A stretch of 64,000 nucleotides of DNA from Caballeronia turbans. Lineage in GTDB: Bacteria; Pseudomonadota; Gammaproteobacteria; Burkholderiales; Burkholderiaceae. The stretch covers positions 1-64,000 of the forward strand of contig FCOD02000011.1 of NCBI GenBank assembly GCA_001544655.2. The letters run 5' to 3'. Below the pieces are notes generated by a model. The model made no database searches. It had not been told where the DNA came from and saw only the letters and a list, made by a program, of their open reading frames with translations. Positions 54,942 through 63,872 of this stretch are shown here, piece by piece (position 1 is the first letter of the stretch; the number at the start of each line of letters is the position of its first letter). A program made the position numbers and the translations under genes.

Positions 54942-56837
54942 ATGCGAAACGGAACTTCACTCATGGTATTGCCACAGGCCGCGCTCAAGAACGGCCCCAC
55001 TCGTCATGTCGCGCTCGTTGCAGCGGTCTTCGGCTCGGCGCTCCCCGGCGCGGCGCACGCCGCCGACGGCGCCTCGCAAACGCTTGCCCCAGTCGTCGTC
55101 ACCGCGACGCGCGCGCCGCAGCCGCTCGCCGAATCGATCCCGCAGACATCGGCGTTCGATGAACAGGACATCGCCGATGCCAACGCCGACGATGCGCTCG
55201 GCCTCGTCGCGCTCGCGCCCGGCGTGCAGGTCACGCGCAACGGCGGACCGGGCGCGAATTCGGGCGTCTACATACGCGGCGCGGCGTCGTCGCAATCGCT
55301 CGTTCTGATCGATGGCGTGCGCGTCGAATCGGTGTCGCTCGGCGCGGCGCAGCTATCGCAATTGATGCTCGATGAGATCGGGCGCGTCGAGGTCGTGAAC
55401 GGCAATGTATCGGCGTTGTACGGCTCGAATGCGATTGGCGGGGTCGTGCAGATCTTCACCAGGGAAGGCGAGCCGCATCCGCCGCGCTTCGCTTTCGAGG
55501 CCGAGTACGGCAGCTATCACACGCAGCGTCAATCGGCGGGCGTGAACGGCGCGCTCGACAAGGACGGCCGCACGACCTTCAGCCTGAACGTGTCACGCGA
55601 AAAGACCGATGGATTCTCGTCGATCGATCCGGCGATCGCGCCCGGCGCGAATCCTAACGCGAACGGCTATCTGAACGAGAGCGTCGCGGCGACGCTGCGC
55701 CACCGGTTCAGCGACAAGTGGGATGCGGGCGTGCGCTTCATGCAATCGAACGGCATCGACAGTTTCGACGATGCCTACGGCCAGCCATCCGACATCAACG
55801 AAGCGCACGATCGCGTGCGTTCGGCGTCGGTGTTCGCGAATGGCAGGATCACCGACAACTGGACCACGCACTTCACGGTCGCGCAGGGGCAGGATCGCGC
55901 GAATATCGAGCAGAACGGCGTCTATACGAGCCGCTTCGACTCGGAGAATCGGCAATACACGTGGCAGAACGATTTCAGGATCACCGATGCGCACACGCTG
56001 TTGTCCGGTTACGAGCATCTCGATCAGACGCTCGATTCCGACCAGTTCACGGCGCCCGATCGTCACGTGAATTCGGTGTTCGCGGGCTACGTGGGGCACA
56101 TCGGCGCGAACGATTTGCAGGCGAATCTGCGGCACGATCAGTATTCCGATTTCGGCGGCGCGAACAGCTACTATCTGGGCTACGCATATCACTTCGATGC
56201 GCACTGGAAGGCGAGCGCGAGCTATGCGGCTTCGTTTCGCGCGCCGAGCTTCGACGACCTCTACTATCCGTTCAGCGGCAATCCGTCGATCCAGCCGGAG
56301 CGCAGCCATTCGGTCGAGGCGGCGTTGCAGTACGCATCGAATGCGCTCGGCGTGATGCGCGTGACGCTGTTCCAGACGCGCTATTCGAATCTGATCGACT
56401 ATGTTTCCGACGGCGGGTTCTACTATGTCGCGCAGAACGTCGGGCGCGCGAAAGTGCAGGGCATCGAGGGATCGTGGGCGGGACATGTCGGCGCAACCGA
56501 CGTGCGCGCGGGCGTCACGTTCCAGAATCCCGTCGACGAGACGAATCACGAGGATCTGACGCGGCGCGCGCGGCATTTCGCGACGCTCACGGTGCATCGC
56601 ACGATCGCGCGCTGGCGCGTCGGCGGCGAGTGGATCATGAGCGGAGAGCGCCACGATTACGATTCGACGCTCGCGGGTTACGGCATCGTGAATCTTTCGG
56701 CGCGCTATGACGTCTCGAAGTCGTGGTACGTCACAGCGCGCATCGACAACCTGTTCGACAAGGACTATGAACTTGCGTACTCGTACAACACGCCGCGGCG
56801 CGGCGCCTATATCACGCTCGGCTGGCATCCGTCGTGA
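54942..56837 (+). CDS. btuB: TonB-dependent vitamin B12 outer-membrane receptor
   Basis: Brings cobalamin or cobinamide across the outer membrane. The 631-residue protein has a signal peptide (VALVAAVFGSALPGAAHA), a TonB box (LAPVVVTATR), a plug domain (GPGANSGVYIRGAASSQSLV, LYGSNAIGGVVQIF) and a beta barrel. The C terminus is DNLFDKDYELAYSYN...YITLGWHPS, ending with the aromatic-rich family end. The ATG at 54942 is chosen (a second at 54963 is possible); the frame is open back through the riboswitch but cannot be coding there. It overlaps btuC by four bases. Confidence 0.93.
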   Translation: MRNGTSLMVLPQAALKNGPTRHVALVAAVFGSALPGAAHAADGASQTLAPVVVTATRAPQPLAESIPQTSAFDEQDIADANADDALGLVALAPGVQVTRNGGPGANSGVYIRGAASSQSLVLIDGVRVESVSLGAAQLSQLMLDEIGRVEVVNGNVSALYGSNAIGGVVQIFTREGEPHPPRFAFEAEYGSYHTQRQSAGVNGALDKDGRTTFSLNVSREKTDGFSSIDPAIAPGANPNANGYLNESVAATLRHRFSDKWDAGVRFMQSNGIDSFDDAYGQPSDINEAHDRVRSASVFANGRITDNWTTHFTVAQGQDRANIEQNGVYTSRFDSENRQYTWQNDFRITDAHTLLSGYEHLDQTLDSDQFTAPDRHVNSVFAGYVGHIGANDLQANLRHDQYSDFGGANSYYLGYAYHFDAHWKASASYAASFRAPSFDDLYYPFSGNPSIQPERSHSVEAALQYASNALGVMRVTLFQTRYSNLIDYVSDGGFYYVAQNVGRAKVQGIEGSWAGHVGATDVRAGVTFQNPVDETNHEDLTRRARHFATLTVHRTIARWRVGGEWIMSGERHDYDSTLAGYGIVNLSARYDVSKSWYVTARIDNLFDKDYELAYSYNTPRRGAYITLGWHPS

Positions 56838-57871
56838 GCAACGCGCCTGAGTGTCTCCAGCGTGCGCGTGCGATGAACGCGAGCCGCGCGGCCGCGATCT
56901 GGATCGCGCTCGCCGTGGCGACGTTCATCGTGCTCGTCGCGTCGCTCGCGATGGGCAGTGTCGCGTTGCCCATGTCGCGTGCGCTCGGCGCGCTCGTTCG
57001 CTCGCACGCCGCGATGCCCGATATCGCCGATGAGATCGTGCTCACCTTGCGGCTGCCGCGCGCGCTCGCGGGCTTCGCATCGGGCGCGCTGCTCGCGATG
57101 GCGGGTGCGCTGCTGCAAGTGCTGTTGCGCAATCCGCTCGCGGAGCCGTACGTGCTCGGCGTATCCGGCGGCGCCGCGACGTTCGCGCTTGCCGCGATGC
57201 TCGCATCGGTGCCGTGGTGGGGCGTCGATATCGCGGCGTGCGCGGGCGCGTTCGCATCGATCGTCGTCGTGCTCGGACTCGCGCGCAAGGATCTCAGGCA
57301 GAGCGCTCAGGATGCGTCGCCGCGACTATTGCTCACGGGCGTCGTGATCGCATCGGGATGGGGCGCGCTGATCACGCTGATGCTGAGCATCGCGCCCGAG
57401 AACCGGCTGCGCGGCATGATCTTCTGGCTGACGGGCGATCTCAATGGCGCGGCTGCGCCGTGGCCTGCGTTGATTGCGCTCGCTGTCGCGCTCGTCGCCA
57501 TCGTTCCTGTCGCGCCGCAATTGAACGTGCTTCTGCGCGGCGATGCCACCGCGCGTGCGCTCGGCGTGCCGGTCGAACGATTGCGCCTGCGTGTGTATCT
57601 CGTCGCGTCGATCGCCGCGGCGGCTGCGGTGACGACGGCGGGAACCATCGGCTTCGTCGGCCTCGTCGTGCCGCATCTGCTGCGCCTCGCGTTCGGCAAC
57701 GATCAGCGCATGCTCGTGCCCGCCGCCGCGCTCGCGGGCGGCCTCGCCGTGATGGCCGCCGATCTGGCCGCGCGCACCGTGATCGCGCCCGCGCAGTTGC
57801 CGGTGGGCGTCGTCACGGCGCTGATCGGCGTGCCGATGTTCCTGTGGATGCTCTTGCGGAGAGCGCGATGA
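56834..57871 (+). CDS. btuC: Cobalamin/iron-type ABC transporter permease
   Basis: Inner-membrane permease of the FecCD/BtuC family. The 345-residue protein has about nine to ten hydrophobic segments, LRLPRALAGFASGALLAMAGALLQVLLRNPLAEPYVLGVSGGA and GTIGFVGLVVPHLLRL, the family hallmarks. GTG start overlaps the btuB stop; an ATG at 56873 is an alternative. Its position behind a B12 riboswitch and btuB supports cobalamin as substrate. Confidence 0.93.
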   Translation: MSNAPECLQRARAMNASRAAAIWIALAVATFIVLVASLAMGSVALPMSRALGALVRSHAAMPDIADEIVLTLRLPRALAGFASGALLAMAGALLQVLLRNPLAEPYVLGVSGGAATFALAAMLASVPWWGVDIAACAGAFASIVVVLGLARKDLRQSAQDASPRLLLTGVVIASGWGALITLMLSIAPENRLRGMIFWLTGDLNGAAAPWPALIALAVALVAIVPVAPQLNVLLRGDATARALGVPVERLRLRVYLVASIAAAAAVTTAGTIGFVGLVVPHLLRLAFGNDQRMLVPAAALAGGLAVMAADLAARTVIAPAQLPVGVVTALIGVPMFLWMLLRRAR

Positions 57872-58644
57872 CCTTGCAACTCGATGCCGTCGTGATTCGC
57901 GCGGGCGCGCGCACGCTCATCGGCGGTCTCACGCAGACGATATCGACGGGCGAAGTATGGTGCATCGCCGGGCCGAACGGCGCGGGCAAGACGACGCTCA
58001 TCAACGTGCTCGCGGGTCTCTCGAAACCGGCGTCAGGCCGCGTGTCGCTCGATGGCCGCGCACTCGCGTCATGGCGCGCGGCGGACCTCGCACGCGCGCG
58101 CGCGCTGATGCCCCAAGCCATGCACGACGCCTTCAGCGCGACCGTGCTCGACACCGTATTGCTCAACCGCTTTCCCTATCTCACCGGCTGGGGTTGGGAG
58201 AACGAAGACGACCGCAGCGCCGCGCGCGCCGCGCTCGACACGCTCGGCCTCGCGTCCTTCGCCTCGCGCGACGTGCTGACGCTCTCGGGTGGCGAACGCC
58301 AGCGCGTTGCCTTGGCTGCCGTGCTGTGCCAGAACGCACCGTGCCTGTTGCTCGACGAACCGCTTTCGCATCTCGACCTGCGTCATCAGATCGACTGCCT
58401 CCATATGTTGTGCGACACCGCGCGCGAGCACAAGCGCACCGTAATCTTCTCGTGCCACGATCTGAACCTTGCGCGCCGTTTCGCGACGCATGCGCTCCTG
58501 CTCGACGGCAACGGCGCCGCTCACGCGGGCCTCGTCGCCGACGTCCTCACGCCCGAACGCGCGGGCGCGGCATTCGGCTATCCGCTCGCGCTCATCCGCG
58601 ACGGCGAGCATGAAGCGCTCGTGCCTTCCATTCATCGCCCCTGA
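57868..58644 (+). CDS. btuD: Cobalamin ABC transporter ATPase
   Basis: The 258-residue ATPase has Walker A GPNGAGKTTL, signature LSGGERQRVALAAVL, Walker B CLLLDEPLSHLD and H-loop SCHDLNLAR. ATG at 57868 overlaps the btuC stop. Completes the importer BtuCD with BtuF encoded on the opposite strand at 61039. Confidence 0.94.
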   Translation: MTLQLDAVVIRAGARTLIGGLTQTISTGEVWCIAGPNGAGKTTLINVLAGLSKPASGRVSLDGRALASWRAADLARARALMPQAMHDAFSATVLDTVLLNRFPYLTGWGWENEDDRSAARAALDTLGLASFASRDVLTLSGGERQRVALAAVLCQNAPCLLLDEPLSHLDLRHQIDCLHMLCDTAREHKRTVIFSCHDLNLARRFATHALLLDGNGAAHAGLVADVLTPERAGAAFGYPLALIRDGEHEALVPSIHRP

Positions 58645-58655
58645 AAGGAATTTCG

Positions 58656-59705
58656 ATGTCCTCGTTCAACGACATCCCGCTGCCCCGCGCACTCGACCGC
58701 GCACTCGAAGCCGAACTGCGCCGCGTCATCGACATGAAGACGAAGCCGCCCGGCAGTCTCGGGCGGCTCGAATCCCTCGCGCTGCAAATGGGCCTGATCC
58801 AGCGCGCGACCAGGCCGCGCATCGAGCGTCCCGCGATGATCGTCTTCGCCGGCGATCACGGCATCGCGAAGGAGGGCGTGAGTTCGTATCCGCAGGAAGT
58901 GACGGCGCAGATGGTCGCGAATTTCTTGAGCGGCGGCGCGGCGATCAACGCGTTGTCGCGCTCGGTCGGCATGTCGCTCGAAGTCGTCGATGCGGGTGTC
59001 GCGACGCCGATTCCCATCGACCACGGGTACGAACGCCTGTCGCTGGGACTCGGCACGCGCAACTTCGCGCGGGAGCCCGCGATGTCGCGCGAGACCGCGC
59101 TCGAAGGCATCGCGCGCGGCGCGGCGCGCGTGCGGCATCACGCGTCGCTCGGCACGAACGTGATCGGCTTCGGCGAGATGGGCATCGCGAATACATCGGC
59201 GGCGGCGTGTCTGATGAGCCGCTTGTGCGATCTGCCGATCGGCGAGTGCGTCGGCCGCGGCACGGGTCTCGACGACCATGGCCTCGCGCACAAGCGCGAT
59301 GTGCTCGGCCGCGCGCTCGCGCTGCATCGCGAAGGCGATGCGATCGACACGCTCGCGACCTTCGGCGGCTTCGAAATCGCGATGATCACGGGCGCGTATC
59401 TCGCCGCCGCATGCGAAGGCATGACGATCTTGGTCGATGGCTTCATCGCGACATCGGCGTTGCTCGTGGCCGCGAAGATCGCGCCCGAGGTGCTCGAGTA
59501 CTGCGTGTTCGCGCATGCGTCGAACGAAACGGGGCATCGGCGCATGCTCGCGCATTTCGATGCCGCGCCGCTCTTGCAACTCGATCTGCGGCTCGGCGAA
59601 GGCACGGGCGCGGCGCTCGCGTTGCCGATCCTGCGCGCGGCCGTCGCGTTCGTCGACGAGATGGCGAGCTTCGAGTCGGCCGGTGTGTCGAACAAAGCCG
59701 GTTGA
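58656..59705 (+). CDS. cobT: Nicotinate-nucleotide-dimethylbenzimidazole phosphoribosyltransferase
   Basis: Activates the lower ligand base to alpha-ribazole phosphate. The 349-residue protein has KTKPPGSLGRLESLALQMGLIQ, VFAGDHGIAKEGVSSYP, GFGEMGIANTSAAA and GEGTGAALALPILRAA (containing the catalytic Glu region). Normal length. 11 bp after btuD. Confidence 0.95.
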   Translation: MSSFNDIPLPRALDRALEAELRRVIDMKTKPPGSLGRLESLALQMGLIQRATRPRIERPAMIVFAGDHGIAKEGVSSYPQEVTAQMVANFLSGGAAINALSRSVGMSLEVVDAGVATPIPIDHGYERLSLGLGTRNFAREPAMSRETALEGIARGAARVRHHASLGTNVIGFGEMGIANTSAAACLMSRLCDLPIGECVGRGTGLDDHGLAHKRDVLGRALALHREGDAIDTLATFGGFEIAMITGAYLAAACEGMTILVDGFIATSALLVAAKIAPEVLEYCVFAHASNETGHRRMLAHFDAAPLLQLDLRLGEGTGAALALPILRAAVAFVDEMASFESAGVSNKAG

Positions 59706-59706
59706 G

Positions 59707-60465
59707 ATGCGTCCCCTCGACGAACTGCGCTACTTCTTCACCGCGCTCGGCTATTTCACGCGCGTGCCGGTGCCGCGTTGGGTCGGCTTCGAGCGCGAGT
59801 ATCTGAACGCGGCGGCGCGTTACTTTCCGCTCGTCGGCGCGATGGTCGGCGGCGTCGCGGCGCTCGTCTATCTCGCGACGTTGCGCGTGTTTCCCGCGGG
59901 CGTCGCAGTGCTGTTATCGATGGCCGCGACGCTCGTCATGACCGGCGCATTCCATGAAGACGGACTCGCCGATTGCGTCGATGCGTTCGGCGGCGCGTAC
60001 ACGCGCGAGGATGCGCTGCGCATCATGCACGACTCGCGCATCGGCGCATTCGGCGCGATTGCACTCGTGATCGCGCTCGCTTTGAAATGGCAGACGCTCA
60101 CCGCGCTGCCGCCGCAACGCGTCGCGTGGACGATGATCGCCGCGCACGCCGCGAGCCGCGCGTTCGCGATCAGCTATCTCGTCACGCTCGACTACGTGCG
60201 CGCCGAGGGCAAGGCCAAACCGGTCGCGCAGCGCATGAGCGCTGCGTCGTTCGCGCTCGCGCTCGTGTTCGGCGTGCCCTGGCTTTTCGTGATCGACTGG
60301 AAGCTCGCGTGCGTCACGATCGTCGCGCTGATCGTTTTGCGCTTCTTTATCGGGCGATACTTCGTGCGTCGCATCGGCGGCTATACGGGCGATTGCCTGG
60401 GATTCGCGCAGCAAGTGTTCGAAATCGCGATCTATCTCATCGGGCTCGCATGGATCTCGTCCTGA
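59707..60465 (+). CDS. cobS: Adenosylcobinamide-GDP ribazoletransferase (cobalamin synthase)
   Basis: Membrane enzyme joining adenosylcobinamide-GDP to alpha-ribazole (phosphate). The 252-residue protein has multiple hydrophobic segments and the motif GAFHEDGLADCVDAFGG with RMHDSRIGAFG-type context (RIMHDSRIGAFGAIA). ATG at 59707, one base after the cobT stop. Overlaps cobC by 16 bases. Confidence 0.94.
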   Translation: MRPLDELRYFFTALGYFTRVPVPRWVGFEREYLNAAARYFPLVGAMVGGVAALVYLATLRVFPAGVAVLLSMAATLVMTGAFHEDGLADCVDAFGGAYTREDALRIMHDSRIGAFGAIALVIALALKWQTLTALPPQRVAWTMIAAHAASRAFAISYLVTLDYVRAEGKAKPVAQRMSAASFALALVFGVPWLFVIDWKLACVTIVALIVLRFFIGRYFVRRIGGYTGDCLGFAQQVFEIAIYLIGLAWISS

Positions 60466-61019
60466 TTCGACATCCAGAAGTCGCCATCGAAGCGGGCGTG
60501 TGCTATGGCCAGACCGATGTGCCCTTGCGCCACGATGTGCGCGATCTCGCCGGCGCATTGACGGCGCGCATGAAGGCGCTGGACGTTCCGGCGTGCGTGG
60601 ACGGATGGCATGCGAGTCCGCTCGAGCGATGCGCGTCGCTGGCGCGTGTCCTTTCAGCCGATGCGCATATCGATGCGCGTCTCATGGAGATGCACTTCGG
60701 CGCGTGGGAAGGCCGCGCGTGGGACACGATCGATCGCGCGCTCATCGATGCCTGGGCCGCCGATGTCGAACATGCGTGTCCGCACGGCGGTGAGAGTCTC
60801 GCGCAGTTCGCGCAACGCGTTATCGCATGGTTCGACGCGGCGTGTGTCGATAAGAACGCCGTGCATGCCGTCGCTCATGCGGGCGTCGTGCGTGTGCTTG
60901 CGGCGCATCTTCTCGGCATCGCGCGTGAGAGCGCGCTGCAATGGCCGCTCGATTTCGGCGGGCTCGCGTGGTTCAGGCGCGTGCGCGGGCAGTGGCTGCT
61001 TGTGCGGTGGAATGCTTAG
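60450..61019 (+). CDS. cobC: Alpha-ribazole phosphatase (histidine phosphatase family)
   Basis: Removes the phosphate from alpha-ribazole phosphate or cobalamin phosphate. The 189-residue protein has the phosphohistidine motif LVLIRHPEV, with Pro in place of the usual Gly of RHG. HASPLERC, EMHFGAWEGRAWDTI and VAHAGVVRVL with the second His follow. ATG at 60450 lies inside the cobS end. Last gene of the riboswitch operon. Confidence 0.9.
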   Translation: MDLVLIRHPEVAIEAGVCYGQTDVPLRHDVRDLAGALTARMKALDVPACVDGWHASPLERCASLARVLSADAHIDARLMEMHFGAWEGRAWDTIDRALIDAWAADVEHACPHGGESLAQFAQRVIAWFDAACVDKNAVHAVAHAGVVRVLAAHLLGIARESALQWPLDFGGLAWFRRVRGQWLLVRWNA

Positions 61020-61038
61020 GCTTTCGGCGCTACCCTGG

Positions 61039-61929
61039 TTATTTCACACGCCGCCCGCGCACGGTTTCCAGATCGCGGCAAAGCTCGGCCGCACCGAGCA
61101 CGAGGCGCGGCGTCGGCCGGTTGATGAGATCGCCGTCGATCCCGAAGAGATTGCCGCGCGCAACCGCCGTCAACGATGTCCAGCGCTTCCATCGTTCGAG
61201 CGCCGGCAACGGGCGATCCGGCTGCGTCGCGCCGGGCGTCGCGGTGACGATCGCTTCGGGATTCGCCGCGAGCACGGCTTCGCTCGATATCGTCGGCACG
61301 CGCGGTTTTTCCGCCGCGAATACGTTCACGCCGCCGCACAGCCCGATCACTTCGTCGAAGACGTTGTCGCGATTGAGCGTCATCAGCGGATCGTCCCAGA
61401 CCTGATAGAACACGCTCACGGTCGGCCGCGCCGCATAACGCGCGCGCAGTTGCGCGATGTCGCGCGTGAACGCATCCGCGCTCGCGTGTGCTTGCGCTGA
61501 CGTGCCGAGCAGCGCGCCGAGCTTGTCGATGCTCGCGGCGATATCGTCGAGATGTTTCGGTTCGCTGAAGTAGACCGGAATGCCGAGCGCCGTCAGTCGA
61601 TCCATCTGACGCGCCGCGTTCCCATGCCGCCACACGACGATCAGATCGGGATGCAACGCGACGATGCGTTCGAGGTCGAGCGCCTTGTTGTCGCCGACAC
61701 GCGGGATAGCCTGCGCTTCCTTCGGATAGTCGCTATACGTCACAGCGCCGACGATGCGCGCGCCGCCGCCCGCCGCGAACAGCAGTTCGGTCACGTGCGG
61801 CGCGAGACTGACGACGCGTTGCGCGGGCTTCGCGAGCGTGACCGATGCGCCGCTGTCATCGGTCACGGTGATCGCGTGCGCTTGCGCAGCAGCGACGCCG
61901 ATCAGCAAGGCGATTGCACCGCGCAGCAT
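61039..61929 (-). CDS. btuF: Periplasmic cobalamin-binding protein BtuF
   Basis: Delivers cobalamin to BtuCD. The 296-residue protein has a signal peptide (GAIALLIGVAAAQAHA) and a type III binding fold: ITVTDDSGASVTLAKPAQRVVSLAPHVTELLFAAG, GAVTYSDYP, DLIVVWRHGN. The ATG at 61929 overlaps the upstream stop (TGATG); GTG at 61932 is possible. Other substrates of this family (heme, siderophore) are less likely given the surroundings. Confidence 0.9.
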   Translation of the reverse strand: MLRGAIALLIGVAAAQAHAITVTDDSGASVTLAKPAQRVVSLAPHVTELLFAAGGGARIVGAVTYSDYPKEAQAIPRVGDNKALDLERIVALHPDLIVVWRHGNAARQMDRLTALGIPVYFSEPKHLDDIAASIDKLGALLGTSAQAHASADAFTRDIAQLRARYAARPTVSVFYQVWDDPLMTLNRDNVFDEVIGLCGGVNVFAAEKPRVPTISSEAVLAANPEAIVTATPGATQPDRPLPALERWKRWTSLTAVARGNLFGIDGDLINRPTPRLVLGAAELCRDLETVRGRRVK

Positions 61930-62924
61930 CACGCGCAAGTCTCCTGCAATGCGAGCGACAGGCGCGCCCAGTCGCCTTCCGCATCCGGCAAGCCGATGCG
62001 CAGGCTCGGCGTCATGCCGGGCATATCGAAGAGGCGCGTCCAGATGCCCCGCAACGCCAGCGCGTGTTGAATCTCACGCGCTTCGGGCATCGGTGTCCAC
62101 GCGAAGAGCGGCGTCGCGCGCACGTCGAAGCCGTGGCTCGCGATCAACGCGGCGAGGCGCGCGCCGTCGCGATTCAGGCGTTCGCGCGTCGCGCGCTGCC
62201 AGTCGGTATCGGCGAACGCGGCCATGACCGCGTGCCGCGCCGGGCCGCTGACGGTCCACGCGCCGAGCGCGTCGCGCAATGCATCGACGATCGAAGGCGC
62301 GGCCAGCACGAAGCCCGCGCGGATGCCCGCGAGGCCGAAGAACTTGCCGACCGAGCGCAACACGATCAGCCCTTCGCGCGCGGTTTCGCTTGCCAGCGAC
62401 GAGGCGGGATCGACATCGGCGAATGCTTCATCGACGATCAGCGTGCCGCCGCGCGATGCGAGCTGCGCGTGCCAATGCAAAAGCGTGTCGCGCGGAATGT
62501 GTTGCGCCGTCGGGTTGTTCGGATTGGCGATGATCACGTGATCGACCGTATCGGGCAAGTCGCGCTCGGTGATGTCGAGCGTCGCGATTGCGTGCCCTGC
62601 GCGCGCGAACGCCGGCGCGTATTCGCCGTAGGTCAGTGGCGCGACGCCCGCCGTCGCGCGGCGCAACAGCGCAGGCAGCGCGCGGATCGCCGCCTGCGAA
62701 CCGGCGGCCGGCAACGCGAAAGGCGCGCCGTAATAGCGCGCGGCGCGCTCCGCGAGGCCATCGTCGTCTTCGGGCAGGCGTCGCCATGCCTCGGGGGGCA
62801 CGGGCGGCACCGGAAAGCCGCGCGGATTGATGCCCGTCGATAGATCGAGCCAGTCATCGAAAGGAATCGCGTAACGGCGCGCCGCTTCGCGCAGATTGCC
62901 GCCATGCCGGATGGGATGCGCCAT
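61929..62924 (-). CDS. cobD: L-threonine-O-3-phosphate decarboxylase (PLP)
   Basis: Makes (R)-1-amino-2-propanol phosphate, the linker of the cobalamin side chain. The 331-residue aminotransferase-fold protein starts MAHPIRHGGNLREAARRYAI and shows DLSTGINPRGFP, AAGSQAAIRALP, IANPNNPTAQ, VDEAFAD and the PLP Lys in VLRSVGKFFGLAGIRAGF. Named CobC in Pseudomonas nomenclature. Start is ATG at 62924, one base after the cbiB stop. Confidence 0.93.
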   Translation of the reverse strand: MAHPIRHGGNLREAARRYAIPFDDWLDLSTGINPRGFPVPPVPPEAWRRLPEDDDGLAERAARYYGAPFALPAAGSQAAIRALPALLRRATAGVAPLTYGEYAPAFARAGHAIATLDITERDLPDTVDHVIIANPNNPTAQHIPRDTLLHWHAQLASRGGTLIVDEAFADVDPASSLASETAREGLIVLRSVGKFFGLAGIRAGFVLAAPSIVDALRDALGAWTVSGPARHAVMAAFADTDWQRATRERLNRDGARLAALIASHGFDVRATPLFAWTPMPEAREIQHALALRGIWTRLFDMPGMTPSLRIGLPDAEGDWARLSLALQETCA

Positions 62925-62925
62925 G

Positions 62926-63867
62926 TCAGCTACCCGTGGTGACGCCGAGGGCGGCGAAGACCAGCAGCGCCACGAGCCACATGAGCATCGCGCGTTCGAC
63001 GAGTCGCAACGCCGCGACCACATGCCTCGGGTTCGCCGCGTGACCGGCACCGAGCGTCGGCCGCGATTCGAGCACGCCGTGATACACCGCCGGCCCGCCG
63101 ATCAGCACGTTCAAACTGCCCGCGCCCGCGGCCATCACAGGGCCGGCGTTCGGGCTGTCCCACGAGCGCGCCTGCGTGCGCCAGCAATGCCACGCCATGT
63201 GCGTATCGCCGCCAAGCGCGTAGGTCGCCGCCGTGAGACGCGCGGGAATGAAGTTGAGCACGTCGTCGAAACGCGCGGCCGCCCAGCCGAAGCGCAGATA
63301 GCGCGGCGTGCGATAGCCCCACATCGCGTCGAGCGTGTTGGCGAGGCGGAACATCAGCGCGCCCGGGCCGCCCGCGACCGCGAACCAGAAGATCGCGCCG
63401 AAGATCGCGTCGTTGCCGTTTTCCAGCGCGGATTCGACGGCCGCGCGCGAGAGCGCGTTTTCGTCGGCGTGCGACGTGTCGCGCGACACGATGCGCGAGG
63501 TCAGCGTGCGCGCGTGGTCGATATCGCCGAAGCTCAATGCGCGCGCAATCGGCGCGATGTGTTCGCGCAGACTCTTCGCGCCGAGCGCGAACCAGAGCAG
63601 CAACACATGCACGAGGCACGCATAGGCGAACGGGAGCACGCTGACGAGGAACCACGCGATACCCACCGGCGGCGCGACCAGCACGAACCACGCGAGGATG
63701 CCCGCCGGCCGCGCGCGAAAGCCGGTGTTCATGCGCGCTTCGAGCTTCTTTGCGAGCGTGCCGAAGCCGACGAGCGGATGCCGCGCGCGCGGCTCGCCGA
63801 CGATGCGATCGACGATCACGCCGAGCACCGCCAGCAGGGCCATCGCGTAGGCGGAGAGAAGGAGCAT
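62926..63867 (-). CDS. cbiB: Adenosylcobinamide-phosphate synthase
   Basis: Membrane enzyme attaching aminopropanol phosphate to adenosylcobyric acid (CobD in Pseudomonas nomenclature). The 313-residue protein has DRIVGEPRARHPLVGFGTL, LTSRIVSRDTSHADENALSRAAVESALENGNDAIFGAIFWF and a C-terminal hydrophobic segment. Located between cobU and cobD in a leftward unit. Confidence 0.94.
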   Translation of the reverse strand: MLLLSAYAMALLAVLGVIVDRIVGEPRARHPLVGFGTLAKKLEARMNTGFRARPAGILAWFVLVAPPVGIAWFLVSVLPFAYACLVHVLLLWFALGAKSLREHIAPIARALSFGDIDHARTLTSRIVSRDTSHADENALSRAAVESALENGNDAIFGAIFWFAVAGGPGALMFRLANTLDAMWGYRTPRYLRFGWAAARFDDVLNFIPARLTAATYALGGDTHMAWHCWRTQARSWDSPNAGPVMAAGAGSLNVLIGGPAVYHGVLESRPTLGAGHAANPRHVVAALRLVERAMLMWLVALLVFAALGVTTGS

Positions 63868-63872
63868 CGCGC

